Positions 18,391-30,335 of a stretch of DNA of 64,000 nucleotides are shown here, piece by piece. Both the position numbers and the translations under genes were made by a program. The stretch is from Staphylococcus nepalensis (GTDB taxonomy: Bacteria; Bacillota; Bacilli; Staphylococcales; Staphylococcaceae). Position 1 is the first letter of the stretch, and the number at the start of each line of letters is the position of its first letter. The notes beneath the pieces were generated by a model. That model ran no database searches. It was given only the letters and a program-made list of their open reading frames with translations, and was not told the DNA's origin. The DNA is taken from the NCBI RefSeq assembly GCF_014635045.1, contig NZ_BMCF01000006.1:62001-126000 (forward strand). The letters run 5' to 3'.

Positions 18391-19299
18391 TTATATCGAT
18401 TCCCTAATCAAATCATCTAAATGATTTGTTGTTAACACCGTTGGCCTATTTAATAACTTTATATCTTCGTATAAAGCATTAACTTCTGAATTTGAACCTT
18501 GAATTTGATTTATCATTTTGATATTAATAATTAATTTTAACAGCGGATAGGCAATATATTTAAATTTCTTAAAAAGTATCGACTGTAATTTTGGGATGAT
18601 CTTATAGTTACTATGTTCAATTAATAAATGTAATTCATTATATGACTTAATGATGTTACTGATAAGTTGCTTTTGATTACCTTTATATTTATTTTTCAGA
18701 GATATCCCAGTATTTAGAGGCATTATCATTGCTGCATGCGACATTAACCAATCTTCGAATCTTGTTTCATAAGTTAATTTTATAGATGAATTTTTAAAAA
18801 TTGTATCAAGTTTATGATGAAATGGTATTACGCCATTGAGATGGCTTACTTTTAATTCCCCTGCATTAAATCGAATAACAGTTGTTGCACTATCCCCTCT
18901 ATTTCCGCCAGTCATTAAAAAACCAAAAGATATATTTTTATGTGTGATTGATTGGCGAAGTACTGTTTGACGAAGCTTATGGGGGTTAGTGTTATTACCT
19001 ATAAAAATAATATTGGTACTTATATTTTGAGCTATTGAAGGTACAACTGAGTAAAAATCTGAATACTTCATTGTTACAAAGATAACATCATAGTTATCAT
19101 TCTTACCTAAATGACTTATATAGTTAAAGTGATCCGTAGTTCTTTTATTTTGTAAGTAATGATTCAATACAACCCCTCTCTTATTTAAGTGTTTATAATT
19201 TTCACCTCTAGCTAATAATGTTATGTTATTATCAGTTTTGTTTAATGTATGTGCTAAATATTGCCCTTGTACTCCAGCGCCATAAATAAGAATATTCAT
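18391..19299 (-). CDS. Ketopantoate reductase family (ApbA/PanE-like) protein, probably not canonical PanE
   Basis: 302-aa Rossmann oxidoreductase. The N-terminus MNILIYGAGVQGQYLAHTL and LLARGENY are typical of the ApbA/PanE fold. The region where PanE carries its catalytic Lys and Asn (KxxxN near residue 175) reads FEDWLMSHAAMIMPLNTG, so those residues seem absent and ketopantoate is unlikely to be the substrate (inference from a by-eye alignment). ATG 19299 follows GGAGG; the frame extends upstream through the operator and is not translated. It is divergent from a TetR gene, which is the likely regulator. Confidence 0.75.
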   Translation of the reverse strand: MNILIYGAGVQGQYLAHTLNKTDNNITLLARGENYKHLNKRGVVLNHYLQNKRTTDHFNYISHLGKNDNYDVIFVTMKYSDFYSVVPSIAQNISTNIIFIGNNTNPHKLRQTVLRQSITHKNISFGFLMTGGNRGDSATTVIRFNAGELKVSHLNGVIPFHHKLDTIFKNSSIKLTYETRFEDWLMSHAAMIMPLNTGISLKNKYKGNQKQLISNIIKSYNELHLLIEHSNYKIIPKLQSILFKKFKYIAYPLLKLIINIKMINQIQGSNSEVNALYEDIKLLNRPTVLTTNHLDDLIRESI

Positions 19300-19313
19300 A
19301 TGCGTCCTCCTTT

Positions 19314-19335
19314 TTAACGAACATTTGTTCATTAA
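19314..19335. promoter_or_regulatory. Probable TetR operator
   Basis: A 22-bp near-perfect palindrome with half-sites TTAA-C-GAACA and TGTTC-A-TTAA around a TT centre. It lies between the -10 element (19348-19353) and the start of the ketopantoate-reductase-like gene, an ideal repressor position beside a divergent TetR gene. Confidence 0.7.
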
Positions 19336-19347
19336 CTTGAACTTATC

Positions 19348-19375
19348 ATTATAAAAAGTTAAACTCAATAAACAA
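19348..19375 (-). promoter_or_regulatory. Promoter of ketopantoate-reductase-like gene
   Basis: Minus-strand TTGTTT and TATAAT with 16 bases between, immediately upstream of the 22-bp palindrome. Confidence 0.55.
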
Positions 19376-19436
19376 AATAAGTATATTGACGATTATTGAA
19401 CAGATCTCAAAAATCGTTGATAAATGAGGAATAATT

Positions 19437-19958
19437 ATGGATAAAAGAAAAGAAAAATCACGTCAACTTATTATCGAAAATTTTATAAAGCTAATGCAAA
19501 AAAAGGACATTGCTAAAATATCTATGAAAGATATTGCCGAAGCTTCTAATATCAATAGAGGAACGATTTATTTAAACTTTTTAGATAAATACGACATACT
19601 TAATCAATCATTAGATTTTATATTAGCTGAAGCAATTGAAAAATGCGAGCGTACGATGAACCTTCAACAAGATGGTAAAACAAATATGCGTGAAATACTC
19701 ATAGCTATAGATAAACAATATGTTATCTTGAAACAATTAATACAAAAATCTGATTTAAATATATTAAGACAAGCGCTTTCTGAAAAATTTATGCAATCTA
19801 TAAGGCAGAAAGATAATGAAATAACATTACAATTTTTAGGTTCAGCAATAGTAGGTGTTATTATATGGTGGGTTGAGAACGCTAGACCATGCTCTATTGA
19901 TGAGTTAAGTAATGAACTATGGTATCTATTAGAACCGCATATTGATACATTTCTATAG
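19437..19958 (+). CDS. TetR/AcrR family transcriptional regulator
   Basis: 173-aa DNA-binding repressor. The N-terminal helix-turn-helix covers about 10-55, with MKDIAEASNINRGTIYLNF as recognition unit, followed by LDKYDIL; the C-terminal half is a divergent ligand domain. ATG 19437 lies behind GAGGA. It is divergent from the ketopantoate-reductase-like gene, with a 22-bp palindrome between the two, so it most likely represses that gene and perhaps itself. The inducer cannot be predicted. Confidence 0.88.
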   Translation: MDKRKEKSRQLIIENFIKLMQKKDIAKISMKDIAEASNINRGTIYLNFLDKYDILNQSLDFILAEAIEKCERTMNLQQDGKTNMREILIAIDKQYVILKQLIQKSDLNILRQALSEKFMQSIRQKDNEITLQFLGSAIVGVIIWWVENARPCSIDELSNELWYLLEPHIDTFL

Positions 19959-20054
19959 AACATGTTAAAAATCAAAGTACGCGTTTGATACGCTATTTTA
20001 ATGTTTACATATCATTGCGCCCTTCAATTTAAAATTATCTATCTACTGCCAAAA

Positions 20055-20095
20055 TAAAAAAGATGCTACGACAATAAAGTCATAGCATCTTTTTT
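20055..20095. terminator. Bidirectional terminator tetR / UPF0344
   Basis: Arms AAAAAAGATGCTA and TAGCATCTTTTTT around a short loop, between convergent genes. Confidence 0.9.
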
Positions 20096-20099
20096 CACA

Positions 20100-20489
20100 T
20101 TATAAACCAAACATTTGTGTAATTGGTCCTCGTGGTAAAATAACGCCGATAATCATAGTAATAATAAATACAACGATTGTCCCCCACAATAAACCGTGGC
20201 TTGGTTGTCCTTTTTTACGTTTAGTAACTGTAACTTCCATCAAAGCTACAACAGCTACACCGCAAATCATTTTCAATGTTAACAACATATGGCCACCTGA
20301 ATTATCAGAACTAAATGCTTGAATCCAAACCCAAAATCCTGAAATTAAGACTAATACCATAAATAATCTTAATAACATATGAATAGGTTTAAAATAAGGT
20401 GTCGCGCCTTGTTTTTCAGAAAAATTAAAATATGCTGCAAAAAACAAGATAATTAGCAATACCCAACTTGCAATATGCATATGTAACAT
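20100..20489 (-). CDS. UPF0344 (DUF1516, YisL-like) membrane protein
   Basis: 129-aa integral membrane protein with four predicted helices (about 3-20, 36-55, 64-83, 101-119). Conserved family stretches are visible: [35 protein letters not shown] and the C-terminal [15 protein letters not shown]. Histidines in HMHIASW and KPIHMLLR recall cytochrome-like membrane proteins but no function is established. The ATG has GGGGGTAA upstream. It ends directly at the terminator shared with tetR. Confidence 0.82.
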   Translation of the reverse strand: MLHMHIASWVLLIILFFAAYFNFSEKQGATPYFKPIHMLLRLFMVLVLISGFWVWIQAFSSDNSGGHMLLTLKMICGVAVVALMEVTVTKRKKGQPSHGLLWGTIVVFIITMIIGVILPRGPITQMFGL

Positions 20490-20678
20490 AAAAGATTACC
20501 CCCACACATTTTTACTTTATAAATATATAAAACAGAACTATACCATTCTTTTAACTATAAAATTAAAAGAATGCTTCTCTTATCATACGGAAAAAGTAAC
20601 TGTATTTCAAAAAAATTCTGCACTGCTTATTTTATCCGTTATTTCATATTAAAGCAATATACTATTTTTGTTCCATTA

Positions 20679-20714
20679 AAAATAGGCTAACTTTTGAGCT
20701 AGCCTACTTTTAAT
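20679..20714 (-). terminator. Terminator downstream of FAH-family gene
   Basis: Arms TAGGCTA/TAGCCTA with A/T-rich flanks (AAAAA on the plus strand gives a minus-strand T-run), 7 bases beyond the stop at 20721. Confidence 0.65.
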
Positions 20715-20720
20715 GTTTTA

Positions 20721-21626
20721 TTATTTTTCTGCAATAAAGTTTGTTAGTGTTCCGATATTATCAATTGTTACTTTGACTTCATCGCCTGGTTGTAAGAACT
20801 TCGGAGGATTCATACCTGCACCTACACCAGCTGGTGTGCCTGTTGCAATAATATCTCCAGGATGTAAAGCAACATATTTAGAAATCTCTTCTATCAATTC
20901 GTCAATTTTAAGAATCATTTCACCTGTATTACCATCTTGGCGTATTTCATTGTTTACTTTAGTTACAATGTTAACATCTTCAGGCGTAGGTAATTCGTCC
21001 TTGGTTACAATATATGGTCCAATTGGACAACCGCCTGTTAAACTTTTAGATAAGAATGCTTGATCTTGTGCTTTTTGAGCTTTTCGATCAGTGATGTCAT
21101 TAATAATAGTATAACCATATACATAATCAAGCGCTAAACCTTTAGGAATTTTTTCACCTGATTTACCAATTACAATGCCTAATTCACCTTCGTAATCTAA
21201 CTGGTCTGTGATATCTTTATGATTCGGTATTGTACTGTTATCACCAGTTAATGATGAAGCTGCTTTTGTAAAGACATACAAGCGTTGAACTTCGTGGTTC
21301 AATTCACTTGCGTGATCTTGATAATTACGTCCAAAAGCAATCACATTATTTGTTGGCGTTACTGGCGGTAAAAATTCAATATCAGTAAACGACACTTTAT
21401 AGTCTTCACCTCTACCACTATCTTCTGCTGCAACTACCGCTTTGCGAACTTGTTCTTGGAAATCGACAACTTGGTTTTGTTGAAGCCCATTTAATAATGT
21501 TTTCGGGTGGAATTCGCCTTCCGCAAAATCAGCAAAAACTTTTTTTAAGTCCCATGCAGCCTCTTCACGTTTAACTTTCACACCATAAGATGTCTGTCCT
21601 TCATGTCTGAATGATAGGAATTTCAT
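20721..21626 (-). CDS. Fumarylacetoacetate hydrolase family protein
   Basis: 301-aa FAH-superfamily enzyme, probably a metal-dependent acylpyruvase or decarboxylase/isomerase of small keto acids; the substrate is not deducible. The C-terminal catalytic domain starts with [15 protein letters not shown] and carries the metal ligands in [13 protein letters not shown] (E, E) and [13 protein letters not shown] (D), with [16 protein letters not shown] near the end. ATG lies ten bases after AGGAG. A 13/15 CodY-like match (21703-21717) lies upstream. It may be read together with the DUF418 and addAB genes. Confidence 0.88.
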   Translation of the reverse strand: MKFLSFRHEGQTSYGVKVKREEAAWDLKKVFADFAEGEFHPKTLLNGLQQNQVVDFQEQVRKAVVAAEDSGRGEDYKVSFTDIEFLPPVTPTNNVIAFGRNYQDHASELNHEVQRLYVFTKAASSLTGDNSTIPNHKDITDQLDYEGELGIVIGKSGEKIPKGLALDYVYGYTIINDITDRKAQKAQDQAFLSKSLTGGCPIGPYIVTKDELPTPEDVNIVTKVNNEIRQDGNTGEMILKIDELIEEISKYVALHPGDIIATGTPAGVGAGMNPPKFLQPGDEVKVTIDNIGTLTNFIAEK

Positions 21627-21743
21627 TCAATATCAGCTCCTCATCTATATCTTACTACATATTATAACTATATTTACCAACAAATCACAAATAAATACCC
21701 ACTATTTTCAAAAAATTCAATACTCTCTAACATTTTATAAATG

Positions 21744-22874
21744 CTATTTTAAATACGTTACCTTACGCCATAACCATTCAATCGGACCGTATCTATAATA
21801 TTTTAGATAGAAGTAACAGAATACAAGCTGTATGCCATAAACAACTAATACAATAATATAAGATTGATATAAAGGTAACTGATTATATAAACTTAACCCT
21901 ACGTAAATAAATGTAAAAATAAAACTCTGCATTAAATAGACTGTTAGACTTAACTTACCAGGGTATTTAAAAATGGTCAAAACATTCGAAAATTGCTTCA
22001 ACTGACATAAATATAAACACAATAAAATATAACCAAATCCTACCAAAGGCCCGCCAATCATAGAACTAATCATATTGAAGCCTTGATGTCCATAATCAAT
22101 TACATAAGGTATTTTAATCATATAACCTATGAGTAGTAACGTAATTAAAGATATGATTGTGCGGCTATGATTATGTTTTACTTTCTCTACCAAATTAAAT
22201 TTTTGTGCTGCCATACCGAATAAGATATATGGTAAAAATTCAAAATATGCAGAAAATGTTACTGTATCTACGATGCTATTTAAATATTCTTTAACATTAA
22301 TACTTAAAAAATTAGAATAAGTACCACTTTGTTTTAATGCTATAATTTCAGAAACAGACAAACCACTTATACTAAAAGTGCTGTATGGATTGTCGTTCAA
22401 AGTCATTAAAAACGCTGGTAACACAAGAATAATGATTTTCACTGCAAATAAAATGATTGCTGCTTTTAAAAGTTGTCCCGCAGTTTTTTTAATAAATAAT
22501 ACTGCTATCATTCCTGTAAATGCATAGCTGAATAAAATATCTCCTGAAAACAATAAGAAACCATGGAGCATACCTAATACCAATAAGAAAATGAAACGCC
22601 TATATATAAAAGGATAGTAATTCATCGATTTTTTTAAACGATTGGTGTACATGATTGCTAGTCCATAACCAAATAAAAAAGTAAATATAGGATAAAATGA
22701 ACTGATCACAAAAAGGGTGATGCCACGTAACAAACTTTCATCAAAACCACTTACCAAATCTGGAAGAAAAGCTTCTTCATACGGCATACTAAACACTAAT
22801 ATATTCATTAATAAAATGCCAAATAAACTCAATCCGCGTAAAGCATCTAACTCAAAAATCCGCCGCTGTTTCAA
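21744..22874 (-). CDS. DUF418 family membrane protein (YeiB-like)
   Basis: 376-aa polytopic protein with about ten hydrophobic segments. The start RRIFELDALRGLSLFGILLMN is the hallmark of YeiB/DUF418 proteins, and the C-terminal DUF418 domain includes KLSLTVYLMQSF and YYRYGPIEWLWR. The family is suspected to act in transport or acyl transfer at the membrane, without proof. The start codon appears to be TTG (22874), behind GGGAGCTGAAGG. It begins 31 bases after addA and may be the distal gene of addB-addA. Confidence 0.8.
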   Translation of the reverse strand: MKQRRIFELDALRGLSLFGILLMNILVFSMPYEEAFLPDLVSGFDESLLRGITLFVISSFYPIFTFLFGYGLAIMYTNRLKKSMNYYPFIYRRFIFLLVLGMLHGFLLFSGDILFSYAFTGMIAVLFIKKTAGQLLKAAIILFAVKIIILVLPAFLMTLNDNPYSTFSISGLSVSEIIALKQSGTYSNFLSINVKEYLNSIVDTVTFSAYFEFLPYILFGMAAQKFNLVEKVKHNHSRTIISLITLLLIGYMIKIPYVIDYGHQGFNMISSMIGGPLVGFGYILLCLYLCQLKQFSNVLTIFKYPGKLSLTVYLMQSFIFTFIYVGLSLYNQLPLYQSYIIVLVVYGIQLVFCYFYLKYYRYGPIEWLWRKVTYLK

Positions 22875-22905
22875 TACCTTCAGCTCCCTTTATAAAATAA
22901 TCATC

Positions 22906-25900
22906 TTACGATTGATCATCTATTGAAAGTTGACCAAATTTAAAGAAATATAAATAACCTTTTACGGGTACATTTAGGATTGTCTGTAATGTATTTCGGT
23001 AATATTCCATTTGAATTTTATAACGAGAACGCAATTGGTTTCCTACTTCATCATCTGACATACTCAAACGACGATTAAACGCATCTGTTTTATAGTCAAC
23101 AAAATAATATTGATGATTTTTAATAAAAATCAAATCAATCATACCTTGAATAATTGATGCATCCGTTTCAGCATCTTTCAACTGATCTACTTTAGTTTGG
23201 TTAACAACAAAAGGTAACTCACGGTAGATATGTTCACTTGTTGCAATGGTTAGATATAAATCGCTTTCCACAAATCTATAAATATCTTCAAATTGAATAT
23301 CCATTTTTGCATCTTCAGGAATAATAGATTGAGTGATTAATTGATTCACAAACACTTCAATTTCTTCTGGTGTAAGACGTTCTTGTTTAAATGGCAAATG
23401 CTGCATTACGGTATGCATTAAAGTCCCTATCTCATTCGCTTTTCTCTTAGTTTGGTGACTTAAAAATGCGGGTCTCTCATAAGAAGAAGTACCGATACGA
23501 TATTGGCGTACTCTGTCATAATTTGTGTCAGCCTGTTCTGTTTCTAATTGTCGTTTCAATTCTGATACTGACTGTTTCGATGGTTTTACAACAGCTTGTT
23601 TGTAAGGGTACTCATAATTTAATTGCTGGCGTATTTTTGCTTTCACTGGGGTATTGCCAGTATTTGATTGTTCAATATCCGCCACTGTTCGTTGTTCATT
23701 TTCTGATACAACTTCTTCTGAAGCAATATCTTCATAAAAATCCGTATTCAATTGGACATGTGGTTTCATTGTTGCATCAATCTCTTCGATCGATTGTTCA
23801 AAGCGCATTTCTCTTGGTAAAGATAAAGATTGATATTTTGAAAGTATTGGATATATCAAATCAATCGGTCTTTGCGCTGTAATGCGGTAACTTACTGGTA
23901 AATGTGTGTCCGAAACTGAAATTTGCTCGAATTGGGCTAATTCTTTCTCTTCTTTAACGCGCCCCACTAAAAACAACTGTTCCTTAGCACGTGTCAAGGC
24001 CACGTAAATCAATCTCATTTCTTCTGAAACCATCTCTTTTTCTGCTATAGCTTTATACGTCACTGATGATAACGAAGGATAAGTTAAATTCGTTTCAACA
24101 TCAAAGTATGTCATTCCCAATCCATAATTTTGGTTTAAAATGACTGGTTTATGCAATTCATCTCTTCTAAATTTCCTAGATAATCCTGAGTAAATGACAT
24201 AAGGAAATTCAAGTCCTTTACTGCTATGAATTGTCATCATTCTCACAACATCATCATTAGGACCGATAATGTTTTCTTCTCCAAAATCTTTACCTCGTTC
24301 TATGAGCTCATCAATAAATCGAATGAATTGATATAAACCACGAAAACTAGAATTCTCAAATTCAACTGCCTTATTAAACAAACCGTATAAGTTCGCTCGA
24401 CGGCCTTTACCACCGATAAGACCACTAAAATATTGAATAACATAGTGATCATTGTAAAACTTATCAATAAGCTGATATACAGGGTGGCTCTGACTGTATT
24501 CTTGATACATCGCAATATCATTTAAAAATGCTTGTAGTTTTTTCACTAATTTCTTATTAGCAACATCGTGTGCCATATAATGTTGTATAGATTGATAAAA
24601 GTAATCATCATTAGGGCTAAACACTCTAATGTTTGATAGTTCATCTTCAGTGAATTGATAAATAACAGAGCGCATTAAACCTACTAAATAGATATCCTGT
24701 AACGGATTATCTACAGTTCTTAAAAATGATAATATTAACTGTACTTCTGTTTGTTCAAAATAACCTTCTTTACTATTTACATGAAAAGGAATGTTATGGT
24801 CTTTAAACGCTTGTTGAATTTTTCGTGCTTGGCCATATGATCTTTCTAAAATAACAATATCTTTATATGTCGGTTTGCGATATTGTTGTGTTTTTACGTC
24901 GTAAATTTCACGTTCATCCATAATTTTTTCAACTTGTTGCACAACATACTCTGCTTCCTGTTCAGAGCCTTTTAAATCTGAAGCGCCATCTTCTATGAGC
25001 ATATTCAACTGCACATCATGCGGTTCATTGTCAAACGGCGCACCATAATAAAGTTGAGCCGCGTCATCGTAGACGATTTCTCCGACTGCTTCATCCATCA
25101 TGTGTTTAAATAAATAATTGGTAGTTGTCAGCACTTCGAATCTTGAACGGAAATTTTGGGATAAATCAATGCGCAGACCATACTCTGAACCATCTAAAGT
25201 AAAACGGTTATATTTTCCAATAAATAGACTAGGATCTGCTTGACGGAATTTATAGATAGATTGTTTTACATCACCTACCATAAATAAATTTCCGTCAGCC
25301 TCTTCCCCGCGCTTAATACATGATAAAATCTTTTCTTGTACTCTATTGGTATCTTGATATTCATCCACTAATATCTCTTCGAATTGTTCACGGTAAGCTT
25401 TTGCAATTGTAGATGGTGAACCATCCTCATTCGTTAATATGCGTAAAGCAAAGTGTTCATAATCAGAAAAATCCAACACATTTCGTCCACGTTTTTTTTG
25501 GTTAAATCGTTCTATCACGTCGTGCGTTATTTGCGCAAGGTACGAAACTCTTGGTGCTAAGCGTTTCATATCTGATTTTAAATCTTCAGAAGCTCTTGAA
25601 AAATAATCGTTTTTTACTTTTGATACTAACTTTTTATAATCATCATAATAAGCTTTGCCATCATCATATGCATCTATCATCATTTCATTAGCTTCTTTAA
25701 TCTTTTTATCTTTTCTCGGAAACGTTTTTTCAAATTCATGTTGGGTTACGATTTCAGAGTTTATATATCCATCTTCCATCGCTTGCTTTAAAAATTGTTG
25801 TTCTCTTTCTATAACTGCAACTTGCTTATCCACTTCTTCAAGCATCATAAATAAATCGTAACTTTTATTTAAAGACTCTAGCGCAGATGTCAAAAAAATC

Positions 25901-26571
25901 ATAGCCAATTCGTTTAGCAGCTGTAACAGTGCTTCTTGCTGTTGTTCATTTTCATATGGAACTGAAAGGTTTTGTAACCAATTGACAGGATTAGGATTAG
26001 CGACACTAAAGAAATACATTTTTTTGACAATAGCCCTAAGTTGGTCATCATTTCGATCAGAAGACAATTGTTCTGTTAAATCAACAAAATTAGGGTCTAA
26101 AATATCATAATGTTGTTCTAACACTTCATCAATCGTTTGCTCAAGTAGTAAAATATTTTCTGCTTCCCCACTTGTTTTAAAGTTTGGATCTATGTCTAAT
26201 ACATCGTAGTGCTGTTGGATTAACTTCAAGCAAAAACTATGCAATGTAGAAATTTGTGCTTGATGAATTTTAATGCGTTGATTTTTCAAATGGGTATTGT
26301 CAGGCGATTCAGAATAAGCTTCTTGAATACGTTGATCTACACGTTGTTTCATCTCTCTTGCACTTGCATTTGTAAATGTCACAACGAGTAAACGATCTAC
26401 GTCAATCTTATCTCTAAGGATACGTTGAATAATACGTTCAACTAAGACAGCTGTTTTACCTGAACCAGCAGCAGCAGCTACGAGTATATCTTGATCTTTA
26501 GCGAAGATACTTTTCCACTGATTATCAGTCCATCTGGTATCAGCTGGTTTTACAGGAATCTCACTCATCAT
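22906..26571 (-). CDS. addA: ATP-dependent helicase/nuclease subunit AddA (RexA)
   Basis: Helicase-nuclease subunit of AddAB, the RecBCD counterpart that resects double-strand breaks to a Chi site and loads recombination. 1221 aa. UvrD-type helicase motifs include Walker A AAAGSGKT (33-40), the [11 protein letters not shown] motif, LVDEYQDTN (motif II), [11 protein letters not shown] (III), [15 protein letters not shown] (V) and [10 protein letters not shown] (VI). The C-terminal RecB-type nuclease has [10 protein letters not shown] and the catalytic VDYKTDA near residue 1175. It overlaps the addB stop by 3-4 bases; ATG 26571 or 26568 is the start. Confidence 0.97.
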   Translation of the reverse strand: MMSEIPVKPADTRWTDNQWKSIFAKDQDILVAAAAGSGKTAVLVERIIQRILRDKIDVDRLLVVTFTNASAREMKQRVDQRIQEAYSESPDNTHLKNQRIKIHQAQISTLHSFCLKLIQQHYDVLDIDPNFKTSGEAENILLLEQTIDEVLEQHYDILDPNFVDLTEQLSSDRNDDQLRAIVKKMYFFSVANPNPVNWLQNLSVPYENEQQQEALLQLLNELAMIFLTSALESLNKSYDLFMMLEEVDKQVAVIEREQQFLKQAMEDGYINSEIVTQHEFEKTFPRKDKKIKEANEMMIDAYDDGKAYYDDYKKLVSKVKNDYFSRASEDLKSDMKRLAPRVSYLAQITHDVIERFNQKKRGRNVLDFSDYEHFALRILTNEDGSPSTIAKAYREQFEEILVDEYQDTNRVQEKILSCIKRGEEADGNLFMVGDVKQSIYKFRQADPSLFIGKYNRFTLDGSEYGLRIDLSQNFRSRFEVLTTTNYLFKHMMDEAVGEIVYDDAAQLYYGAPFDNEPHDVQLNMLIEDGASDLKGSEQEAEYVVQQVEKIMDEREIYDVKTQQYRKPTYKDIVILERSYGQARKIQQAFKDHNIPFHVNSKEGYFEQTEVQLILSFLRTVDNPLQDIYLVGLMRSVIYQFTEDELSNIRVFSPNDDYFYQSIQHYMAHDVANKKLVKKLQAFLNDIAMYQEYSQSHPVYQLIDKFYNDHYVIQYFSGLIGGKGRRANLYGLFNKAVEFENSSFRGLYQFIRFIDELIERGKDFGEENIIGPNDDVVRMMTIHSSKGLEFPYVIYSGLSRKFRRDELHKPVILNQNYGLGMTYFDVETNLTYPSLSSVTYKAIAEKEMVSEEMRLIYVALTRAKEQLFLVGRVKEEKELAQFEQISVSDTHLPVSYRITAQRPIDLIYPILSKYQSLSLPREMRFEQSIEEIDATMKPHVQLNTDFYEDIASEEVVSENEQRTVADIEQSNTGNTPVKAKIRQQLNYEYPYKQAVVKPSKQSVSELKRQLETEQADTNYDRVRQYRIGTSSYERPAFLSHQTKRKANEIGTLMHTVMQHLPFKQERLTPEEIEVFVNQLITQSIIPEDAKMDIQFEDIYRFVESDLYLTIATSEHIYRELPFVVNQTKVDQLKDAETDASIIQGMIDLIFIKNHQYYFVDYKTDAFNRRLSMSDDEVGNQLRSRYKIQMEYYRNTLQTILNVPVKGYLYFFKFGQLSIDDQS

Positions 26572-29500
26572 TCTTCTTCCTCACTTTCTAATTCCAAATC
26601 TTGAACTGCTTCTAGCGGGTTGATTGCTTCATCTACAGTTCGATATCTTTTACTGTCAATCATGCCATCTACATGACACACAGGTTTATAATTACAGAAA
26701 TCGCATGGTAACGTTTGATTATATTTCATTGGTGCAACTTCTGTGTGACCATCCATAATATTAGATGCTGTTTCAATAAAATTCCGTTTATTGTGTTGGA
26801 TTAATTTATATATAGTCTTTTCATCAGCAACTTTACTATTACGCTTGATGCCGCCATCTTTTTTCAAACCAAGTGGCACAATATCTGAATTATAATTCGG
26901 CTCTAACCTTGTATCGAAAGCTTCTAATACAGCATCATCACTGTTCAACAAACCACTTAATTTAAATGATTGAATAAATTCTGTATCACGTTTAGTCTCA
27001 TTTAATTCATTCCAAGCCAATTTAATACGTGGTTCATGTACATGAAAATACAATAAGCCACCAGGTTTTGTCATATTTGTTAGCCCAAGTCTAGATTTAT
27101 TCTGCAGTACAATATCCATATACGTCATCATTTGCATTTGCATACCATAATAAACTTTCGTCAGATCGAGCGTACCACTGTATTTAGAAGATTTATAATC
27201 AATAATGTTTACAAAACTTTCTTCTCCATGATTATACGTATCGATACGGTCAATTTGACCACGAATATTAATAGGGATGCCTTGTTTTGTTTGTAACGGT
27301 TGGGCATATAATTCCTCGTTGTCTCTAGGTTTTCTTCTGAAGCCCGCTTCAAATCGTTGAGGTATAAATTTGCTATAACTGCCTTGATATTTTAATGCAG
27401 TTAATGTCGTTTCAACAATAGAACCTATACGTTGTGATAAATATCGATAATAAGCCGTGGAATTTAATAAATTAAATTGTATCTCTGGTAGTATTTCAGA
27501 TAATGCTTCACTTGTTAATTTATGAATTTGGTTTACATTTAAATTTTTGAAATCACCATTCACTTTTTCTGAAATAAATTTTAACACTTGATGGAAAATA
27601 TCTCCTAAATCAAAATTTTCTAATTTATATTTTGTACGCTCATTAAGTCTTAATCCATGTGAAGCGAAATGTTTAAAAGGACATGATTGATAACCTTCAA
27701 AACGTGACACGCTTGCATTGATAGTCGTACCGTATAAATCTTTTGATAACGATTCGCTAAGTTGTACCGTTTCGTTATCATAAGTTAATGCTGATAATAG
27801 ATAAGTCAATCCTTCATTGAGTTGAGCATCGTCTCTCATGACTTGATATGTATCTAGCCATGTATCAGCAACAATCTCATCATCAAGCCAAGCTTTCAGT
27901 GATTCGAATAAAGCAATCTTTGTTTGATGAGGATGCTCCATTAATGTAAGTGGGTTTGCTTGATGTTGGTGATGGATATTTTGTATGTCTAGGTTAGTGA
28001 ATAGTTGTTGAATTTGATTTAAGAATGGACTAGGTTCTTTTTCATCGCCTTTAGTACCCATCAACGAATATGAAAAGGTAACATCTGAACATCCTCGAGT
28101 CATAGCAATATAACATACAAATGCTTCATCCATTTGTAATATATCAGCTGTAGGGCTGAGCTCAATAGCTGATTGTTCCTGGAAATATTTCTTTTCCTCA
28201 TCTGTAATCAGTCCAGATGAACTTACAGTTTGTGGTAGTACACCATCATTCACTCCAACAAGATATATGTGTTGTTTATTATCGACTTTAGCTAAATCCA
28301 TTGTACCAATACTCACTTGGTCAAGTGTCTGAGGAATCATAACAAACTCTAACTGATCCAATCCAATATCTAACAGTTCTAAAAATCTATTTTGTGTCAT
28401 CGTTTGAGTACCAAATACAGTAACTAAATCATCTAGCGTTTGGATAAAACCATGCCATAGTTGATCTATTTCTTCAGCTTTACGATGTTCACCCTCCGTA
28501 TCCAACGTATCACGTTCAGTCATTAATTGACTCGGTAAATCAAATGTTTCTATTGCTTCATAAAATGCCGTAGCAAATTCTACAGCAGTCGAAGCATCAG
28601 CCATTTGATTTTCAAAACGCATAATTTTATCTATAACATCCGTTTTTAATTGAATCACTCTTTCAAACGTATGACGTTCTTCATCTGTTAATGGTTGTCG
28701 TTTTAAGCCCATTTTTCTAAATTGCTCAACTTGGAAATACTGGTCATCGATCCACCGTTTCCCGTAAACCCCTCGTTCTAATACAAAGTTCTCCAAAATA
28801 TCAATAAGATATTGGCTATCTTTATATTTTTTTGTTAATACATTGGTTTTAAACAAACGCATTAAGGGATCAAAGTTCCAATTTGTTTGTAGGACTTCAA
28901 TTAATGATCGGAGCATCTCCATAATAGGATGATGTGTCATTGAAGCTTTAATATCAATGTTATATGGAATATCATACTGGGGTAAAATGGATTCCATTAA
29001 ATAAGCATACGTTTCATCTCTATATAAAATAGCAATATCTTGAAAGCGTCTACCCAATTCTCGATTTTCTTTTAAGATACGTCTTGCAACTTCATTAATT
29101 TCTTCACGCATAACTGATGATTCTATGATAGATATATGGCCTTCTGAAGCGATAGATTCAAATTGTAGTGCATTAAAATTTTGTTCTAGATGCATTAGTT
29201 CTTTGTTAGAAAATCTTTGTAAATCATTAAACCGCTTCTTATTCAAACGAATATTTAAGTCATCAGCAATATCTTCAATATGTGTTAATGACTCTGAGGC
29301 TTTTCTAAATAAACTAAAGACGTCTTTATCCCCATCAGTCGTTAATGCGACTGTTACTTTTTTCGTATTTTGTACTAAAGCACGAATCATTTGGTATTCA
29401 ATTGTAGAAAAGTTATGAAACCCATCAATATATATTTCAGCGCGTTTTAACCATTCAGATTGATGCATGAGCGAAATAAAGCGTTGTAAACTATCCTCTG

Positions 29501-30032
29501 TAGAAACATATTCACCAGTAATTCTATCTTCTAAGTGCTTATAAATTAACGCAATATCTTCTAATTTATGCTTCGTTCTTGTTTGTAAATCATTCGCAGC
29601 GACGTATGATTCTAAATCTTGTGGAGAAACTGCATATTTTTTAAAATCTTGTATTTGTTCATAGAGTTTTTCACTGAAACCATAGTATTTAACTTGCGAT
29701 TGATATAGTTTTAATTCTGATTGGTATGCTTGAATGATGTCATAAATCATCATTTCAGTACCTGCTTTGGATAATTGTTGTTCTGTCAATCCACCAACCT
29801 CTTGGAATACTCGATGACTTAAACGTTCGAAATGGAGCACTTCAGTCCTCAAACTACCGTATAAACTTGCATCGTTTACAAAAGCTTGTTCAAGTTGAAA
29901 AGTATTTTGTGTAGGTGCAATCAATACAATGGGATCTCCTAACGGATCCTGTTTCATTTTATTTTTTATTTCTTCTATTATATTGTGGGATTTGCCAGTA
30001 CCGGCTCTCCCGATATATGCATTTAATTCCAT
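26568..30032 (-). CDS. addB: ATP-dependent nuclease subunit AddB (RexB)
   Basis: Second AddAB subunit, with a 5'-strand nuclease and Chi recognition. 1154 aa from ATG 30032, giving [15 protein letters not shown] with Walker A at 8-15. Twelve further in-frame codons upstream have no proper ribosome site. The C-terminal nuclease domain shows [12 protein letters not shown] and is flanked by the iron-sulfur cysteines: one in [10 protein letters not shown] and three in [15 protein letters not shown] near the end. AAGGAG is 12 bases upstream of the ATG, a little long. addA follows with overlapping stop/start. Confidence 0.97.
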   Translation of the reverse strand: MELNAYIGRAGTGKSHNIIEEIKNKMKQDPLGDPIVLIAPTQNTFQLEQAFVNDASLYGSLRTEVLHFERLSHRVFQEVGGLTEQQLSKAGTEMMIYDIIQAYQSELKLYQSQVKYYGFSEKLYEQIQDFKKYAVSPQDLESYVAANDLQTRTKHKLEDIALIYKHLEDRITGEYVSTEDSLQRFISLMHQSEWLKRAEIYIDGFHNFSTIEYQMIRALVQNTKKVTVALTTDGDKDVFSLFRKASESLTHIEDIADDLNIRLNKKRFNDLQRFSNKELMHLEQNFNALQFESIASEGHISIIESSVMREEINEVARRILKENRELGRRFQDIAILYRDETYAYLMESILPQYDIPYNIDIKASMTHHPIMEMLRSLIEVLQTNWNFDPLMRLFKTNVLTKKYKDSQYLIDILENFVLERGVYGKRWIDDQYFQVEQFRKMGLKRQPLTDEERHTFERVIQLKTDVIDKIMRFENQMADASTAVEFATAFYEAIETFDLPSQLMTERDTLDTEGEHRKAEEIDQLWHGFIQTLDDLVTVFGTQTMTQNRFLELLDIGLDQLEFVMIPQTLDQVSIGTMDLAKVDNKQHIYLVGVNDGVLPQTVSSSGLITDEEKKYFQEQSAIELSPTADILQMDEAFVCYIAMTRGCSDVTFSYSLMGTKGDEKEPSPFLNQIQQLFTNLDIQNIHHQHQANPLTLMEHPHQTKIALFESLKAWLDDEIVADTWLDTYQVMRDDAQLNEGLTYLLSALTYDNETVQLSESLSKDLYGTTINASVSRFEGYQSCPFKHFASHGLRLNERTKYKLENFDLGDIFHQVLKFISEKVNGDFKNLNVNQIHKLTSEALSEILPEIQFNLLNSTAYYRYLSQRIGSIVETTLTALKYQGSYSKFIPQRFEAGFRRKPRDNEELYAQPLQTKQGIPINIRGQIDRIDTYNHGEESFVNIIDYKSSKYSGTLDLTKVYYGMQMQMMTYMDIVLQNKSRLGLTNMTKPGGLLYFHVHEPRIKLAWNELNETKRDTEFIQSFKLSGLLNSDDAVLEAFDTRLEPNYNSDIVPLGLKKDGGIKRNSKVADEKTIYKLIQHNKRNFIETASNIMDGHTEVAPMKYNQTLPCDFCNYKPVCHVDGMIDSKRYRTVDEAINPLEAVQDLELESEEEE

Positions 30033-30162
30033 TGCATATGCCAACTCCTTTGAATCACATTTTAACATATAACAAATTGTACTTCGTCCATCTTTAATTA
30101 TTTTGTATTTTTCAATGGGTTGATGACTAATAACCTTACATAGTTTAAATATTACCTTATAT

Positions 30163-30219
30163 AAAAAAGGGCAGAACAGAAATCTATTTTCAAAATCAGA
30201 TTTCTTAATTCTGCCCTAG
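30163..30219. terminator. Staphylococcal intergenic hairpin, terminator after spsB
   Basis: Arms GGGCAGAACAGAAATCT and AGATTTCTTAATTCTGCCC around an A/T-rich loop. It belongs to the same repeat type as 32205-32263 and lies between the spsB stop and the addB start. Confidence 0.7.
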
Positions 30220-30335
30220 GCACAGATAAATCGTAAAAAACTGGAAAAGAAGATATTTCCAAACCAATCTTCTGTTACCTTTATTATGTTTGAGTCCGAA
30301 ATATTTCAATGTCTCAAGCTTTTTGTACTTTTTAT

